This document shows, one piece after another, positions 61,133 through 64,000 of a DNA stretch of 64,000 bases. The stretch comes from Rivularia sp. PCC 7116 (GTDB lineage: Bacteria; Cyanobacteriota; Cyanobacteriia; Cyanobacteriales; Nostocaceae). Position 1 is the stretch's first letter. Every line of letters begins with the position of its first letter. The DNA lies in the NCBI RefSeq assembly GCF_000316665.1, contig NC_019678.1:5580001-5644000 (forward strand). The letters are read 5' to 3'. Both the position numbers and the translations under genes were made by a program. The notes beneath the pieces are model-generated. The model searched no databases. It was not told the origin of the DNA and saw nothing but the letters and a program-made list of their open reading frames with translations.

Positions 61133-62311
61133 ATGACATTTGATTTAGAAACGCTAAGCCTGAATAGCCCTACAAACCTGTGGTTAGAAATTCCTGAAAA
61201 CCAGCAAACCAAAATATGGGAACAAAGCCAAGCTTTTTCTACAGATAATCGTCGCTGGATGGCTTATCTCAACCGCTTGAGTTTAAAAACATTTTTACCT
61301 TGGTTTAAAGAGGAATACGCTCAAAACGCCAAAGTTTTTCCTAATTCAGCAACTCTACCCAGTGTCTGGGAAGTTACTAACGGTACCGGCATTTGCTTTA
61401 ACGGTAAAAAATTAGTATTGATTCCCAGCGAAGCTTTAGATATATCGGAATTACGAGTTCCCCAAGAATGGGTTGATATTCCTAGCTGGAGTGCAGATTA
61501 TTATGCAGCAGTGCAGGTAAATGTAGAAGCAGGATATATCAGAATTTGGGGTTATACATCCGCAGTAAATTTAAAAGAAAAAGGAACTTACGACGCTAAC
61601 GAAAGAAATTATTGTTTGAATAAAGAAGATTTAATTTCCAACTTTAGTATTTTACGGATAGCGGCTCAAGTTTGTCCCGAAGAAATTACCAAAACAGAAA
61701 CTGTTCCGTTAGCAGAATTGTCCGCAACTCAAGCAGAAAATTTAATTGCACGTTTGGGAAATTCCCAATTAATTAATCCCCGTCAAGCAGTACCTTTTAC
61801 AATGTGGGGAGCGCTTTTAGAACATGGAGGTTGGAGACAGGGATTATACGAAAAACGTCAGGGAATGCAAAGACAATGGTCAATTCGCCAGTGGATGCAA
61901 ACCGGAGTTTCAGAATTCGCCCAGCAATTTGGTTGGGGAAGCGTAGATTTACAGCCTAGTTTGGCAAGCTCCAGAGGTACCGAAGCACCAACCCAAGAAA
62001 CAACTTTAATCAAAAAGATTACTATATCTGGCTTAGAATATCATTTATCAGTAAAACTCAGAAGCAATAATCAAAATAGAATTTGGCGATTTGAATTAAG
62101 AAGAGCCACCGTAGGAGAAATGATTCCCGTCGGCGTAAAATTAATGCTATTAACCGAAGACTTGCAGCCATTCGACGGCAACCAAGCCCAAGCCAAAAAA
62201 CCCGTAGAAAGAATTTATGTAGATGTAGCCTTGGGTGGAGAAGAAGAAGCTTTGGTATGGAAGACAGAACCCGTATCCGATGATTATGAATATGAAACTT
62301 TGTATTTGTAG
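61133..62311 (+). CDS. DUF1822 family protein
   Basis: 392 residues, soluble, no signal peptide. Matches the cyanobacterial DUF1822 family: RRWMAYLNRLSLKTFLPWFK, GTGICFNGKKLVLIPSEALD, ELRVPQEWVDIPSWSADYY and IRIWGYTSAVNLKEKGTYD at the N-terminal half and IYVDVALGGEEEALVWKTEP at the end. Function unknown; commonly encoded directly after a sigma-70 gene, as here, and near CHAT/CHASE2 or caspase genes. AGAGGAAG nine bases before the ATG. Likely cotranscribed with the sigma factor at 59883 and possibly its partner. Confidence 0.88.
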   Translation: MTFDLETLSLNSPTNLWLEIPENQQTKIWEQSQAFSTDNRRWMAYLNRLSLKTFLPWFKEEYAQNAKVFPNSATLPSVWEVTNGTGICFNGKKLVLIPSEALDISELRVPQEWVDIPSWSADYYAAVQVNVEAGYIRIWGYTSAVNLKEKGTYDANERNYCLNKEDLISNFSILRIAAQVCPEEITKTETVPLAELSATQAENLIARLGNSQLINPRQAVPFTMWGALLEHGGWRQGLYEKRQGMQRQWSIRQWMQTGVSEFAQQFGWGSVDLQPSLASSRGTEAPTQETTLIKKITISGLEYHLSVKLRSNNQNRIWRFELRRATVGEMIPVGVKLMLLTEDLQPFDGNQAQAKKPVERIYVDVALGGEEEALVWKTEPVSDDYEYETLYL

Positions 62312-62607
62312 GAGTTGGTTTTGCTAAGAAATTAAAGGCGGGCAGGGATGCCCGCACCACAAGAGTAATTTGTAGGTTGGGTTACGTCTAACCCAACATT
62401 GCATCGTCGGTATTTTTAAATATCTATCCACAATTACTGCTTTATTCTTTATAAATTAAATCTCTTTTTATTGTTACTGATATTATTTCTGTTTGCATCT
62501 GAATTATTTAAACTTCCTTTTTCTCAGCGCTCTCTCCGCTTTAAATGTAGGGTGTGTTGTCACCGAGTGCAACGCACCATTACTCGTTATGAAAAATAAG
62601 TTTTAAC
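62312..62607. repeat. Intergenic region with repeat remnants
   Basis: Contains GGCGGGCAGGGATGCCCGC (62338-62356), a shortened GTAGGTTGGGTTACGTCTAACCCAACA element (62371-62395, core 14-bp inverted repeat), and a CTCAGCGCTCTCTCCGCTTT dispersed repeat near 62523. The usual CHAT or CHASE2 gene sometimes found after DUF1822 is absent. Confidence 0.6.
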
Positions 62608-62788
62608 TCAGCAAGACAAATCTGTCAAAACACTATAGTAACCCGTATTATATTCTCTTCTTTTTTGTTCAATATTTTCACCTGCTCTAACATAAATAGG
62701 TTTATAATTTCCATCTTGAGCATCGTATACCACAATTATATGAATTGCTTTTTGCAGTTACAGGATAAAAGCCGATGGCGAATTCAAA
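62608..62788 (-). pseudogene. Frameshifted C-terminal gene remnant
   Basis: Reading the minus strand from 62788 gives FEFAIGFYPVTAK. After removing one A from the five-A run near 62750 it continues AIHIIVVYDAQDGNYKPIYV and then RAGENIEQKRREYNTGYYSV to a stop at 62608. Codon pattern and hydrophilic, ordered look suggest a real protein end, about 60 residues, broken by a single-base insertion and lacking its N-terminus. The family is not recognised. It lies directly downstream of the unknown gene at 62808 on the same strand. Confidence 0.4.
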
Positions 62789-62807
62789 TTAAAATATATG
62801 AGTTGAA

Positions 62808-63737
62808 CTAAATTCTATTCCAACAATCTTGATTGTTAAATATAGAAGGATTCCAAGAAAAAGAAACATACGTTATAAATATATCTGTATCAGTTGATGT
62901 AAGATAATCTGAATCATATTCTAGTTTATAATTATTATCAAATGTTTTTCTTAAAAACTTGTTAGATATTTGTTTGGATATTTTAAAAAATTTTGCTTCT
63001 TCTTTTTGCATGTTTTCATAAATGGATAAAGCATGTTTTTCACTATCGGAAAAACATTGTGTAGACCCTTTTTTAATAACATATGTTACTGTCTTATTTT
63101 CACTATTTTTTAAATTATTTATATTAATTTGATTTTCTAAATAAAATATTCTTAGATAAAAAAATAGTTCTGCATTTTCAAAACAAAAATTTATATCCTT
63201 TTTTTGTTTTAACAATTTATAGCAATAAGTTTCTAGTATAGAAGCTATAAATCCTTTAGTACATATACTTTTTATCTTTCTATATGGATTAATGATTGTA
63301 AATATATTTGTACTTATGTTACTATGTTTATTTAGATATTCAAAACATTTATTTCTAGCTTTTTTAAAATCAGCTATAGATTCTTTTATTTTTTGTTCGG
63401 GAACATCCGTATTTTTAACTTCAAATCTTAAAGTTTGTAATCCTGATTCAATCAGACTATTAATTTCTTCATAAATTTCATTTTGTGGATTAATTTTACT
63501 AAAAGGAGCTAGTATTAATCTACTTATTCTATAACCGGCTTTGACTTTATTTTTATTTTTGTTACCTTCAAAGGCAAAGTCAAAATATACGTCTAATAAC
63601 TTTCCTAACAGATTTAGAATAATATCAATATTTATTAAATTCTTTTCTTTAAACTCGATTTTACTTTTTCTATTATCTTTGTTTGAAAATAAATTTTCAA
63701 TAGATTCCATAACCTCCATAAAAGCTTCGTGTTTCAT
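62808..63737 (-). CDS. Hypothetical protein, AT-rich, possibly acquired
   Basis: 309 residues, no family recognised. Rich in Lys, Asn, Ile and Glu (for example SNKDNRKSKIEFKEKNLINI), consistent with a coding region clearly more AT-rich than its neighbours. All-helical look in the first two thirds, then VTYVIKKGSTQCF and a C-terminus FITYVSFSWNPSIF. No signal peptide or membrane helix. A start at MEVMESIENLF (residue 7) is also possible. Base composition and isolation between remnants suggest horizontal acquisition. Confidence 0.6.
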   Translation of the reverse strand: MKHEAFMEVMESIENLFSNKDNRKSKIEFKEKNLINIDIILNLLGKLLDVYFDFAFEGNKNKNKVKAGYRISRLILAPFSKINPQNEIYEEINSLIESGLQTLRFEVKNTDVPEQKIKESIADFKKARNKCFEYLNKHSNISTNIFTIINPYRKIKSICTKGFIASILETYCYKLLKQKKDINFCFENAELFFYLRIFYLENQININNLKNSENKTVTYVIKKGSTQCFSDSEKHALSIYENMQKEEAKFFKISKQISNKFLRKTFDNNYKLEYDSDYLTSTDTDIFITYVSFSWNPSIFNNQDCWNRI

Positions 63738-63861
63738 AATATTTTTCAGGGACTACTAAATTTTTAAGGTATAAAATTACATAGTGTATATTCTCATAAC
63801 TATATTAGAATTTAGAAGCTTTTTAAATACAATTAAAAAAACAAAAAACAAAAAACTATCT

Positions 63862-63952
63862 GGCGTTGCATAAATGTGGGATGAACTAGCGTCTAAAACT
63901 ATTAATATTCCGCTCAAAATATAGCTAAATCATCCCATGATTAAGCAACACC
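63862..63952. mobile_element. MITE-like inverted-repeat element
   Basis: 23-bp ends (63862-63884 and 63930-63952) are inverted repeats matching at 18 of 23; shared blocks are GTTGC (63865-63869 with 63945-63949) and TGGGATGA (63877-63884 with 63930-63937). The core is ~45 bp with no ORF. Ends with GGCGTTGCATAA look like terminal repeats of cyanobacterial IS elements. No clear target duplication seen. The rest of 63738-64000 shows nothing else. Confidence 0.55.
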
Positions 63953-64000
63953 AAGTCCGATTAATTACTTACTATATAACTCAGGGCAAATAAATTGTTT

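Overview
The window is from a filamentous, probably Nostocales-type (Rivularia/Calothrix-like), cyanobacterium. Evidence: ycf54, crtE, folD and pdxJ of cyanobacterial type; about twenty copies of the HIP1 octamer GCGATCGC counted by eye; dense heptamer-type short repeats of the ATTACCA / AGTGAAC kind between genes; and DUF1822 and DUF3365-HAMP genes. The base composition is AT-rich. I saw no rRNA, tRNA, CRISPR array or intact transposase. All assignments come from reading the translated sequence; no database search was run.

Layout. (1) 0-6.9 kb: a partial ExoD-like gene (off the left edge), an ABC-2 permease, an isoaspartyl-methyltransferase-like enzyme, a papain-like protease with a duplicated acidic tail, a NhaC antiporter and an ATP-grasp ligase. 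(2) 6.9-14.4 kb: a defence-like island with an EAD1-SUMF1 protein converging on and overlapping a 1,120-residue SF1 helicase with a C-terminal PLD domain, then a NERD membrane nuclease, a Uma2 endonuclease and an unknown gene. (3) 14.6-26.8 kb: mostly core genes (CPBP protease, pdxJ, ycf54, a PAP2-like phosphatase, crtE, folD, a Nudix gene, an AI-2E-type transporter, an APC permease) among many dispersed repeats. (4) 26.9-33.9 kb: a lipoprotein methyltransferase, then a TetR-controlled RND efflux operon with two matching operators. (5) 34-39.6 kb: a GNAT gene with a promoter-operator, two exported proteins, a peptidoglycan-binding miniprotein, an exported RidA and an aspartoacylase. (6) 39.8-53.9 kb: an oxidative or specialised-metabolism region with two paralogous MFS exporters at its edges (the second fused to an FHA domain), three P450s, a Rieske oxygenase, a LuxR-type HTH, a MAPEG protein, a deleted halogenase-like gene and a large tandem-repeat adhesin. 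(7) 53.9-62.3 kb: signalling, with a PhnD-like binding lipoprotein opposite two tandem c-haem HAMP sensors, then a caspase-like protease opposite a sigma-70 factor and DUF1822 gene. (8) 62.6-64 kb: an AT-rich unknown gene, a frameshifted remnant and a small inverted-repeat element.

The signals most worth following are: interleaved inverted repeats (pseudoknot or switch topology) covering the Shine-Dalgarno of both MFS paralogues; two tandem P450s with Lys in place of the I-helix acidic residue; the EAD1-SUMF1/helicase-PLD pair; the caspase/sigma/DUF1822 locus with an apparently dead second caspase-like domain; and repeated capture of dispersed repeats as protein tails or loops. Three MITE-like elements can be delimited by terminal inverted repeats, one with a perfect 8-bp target duplication.
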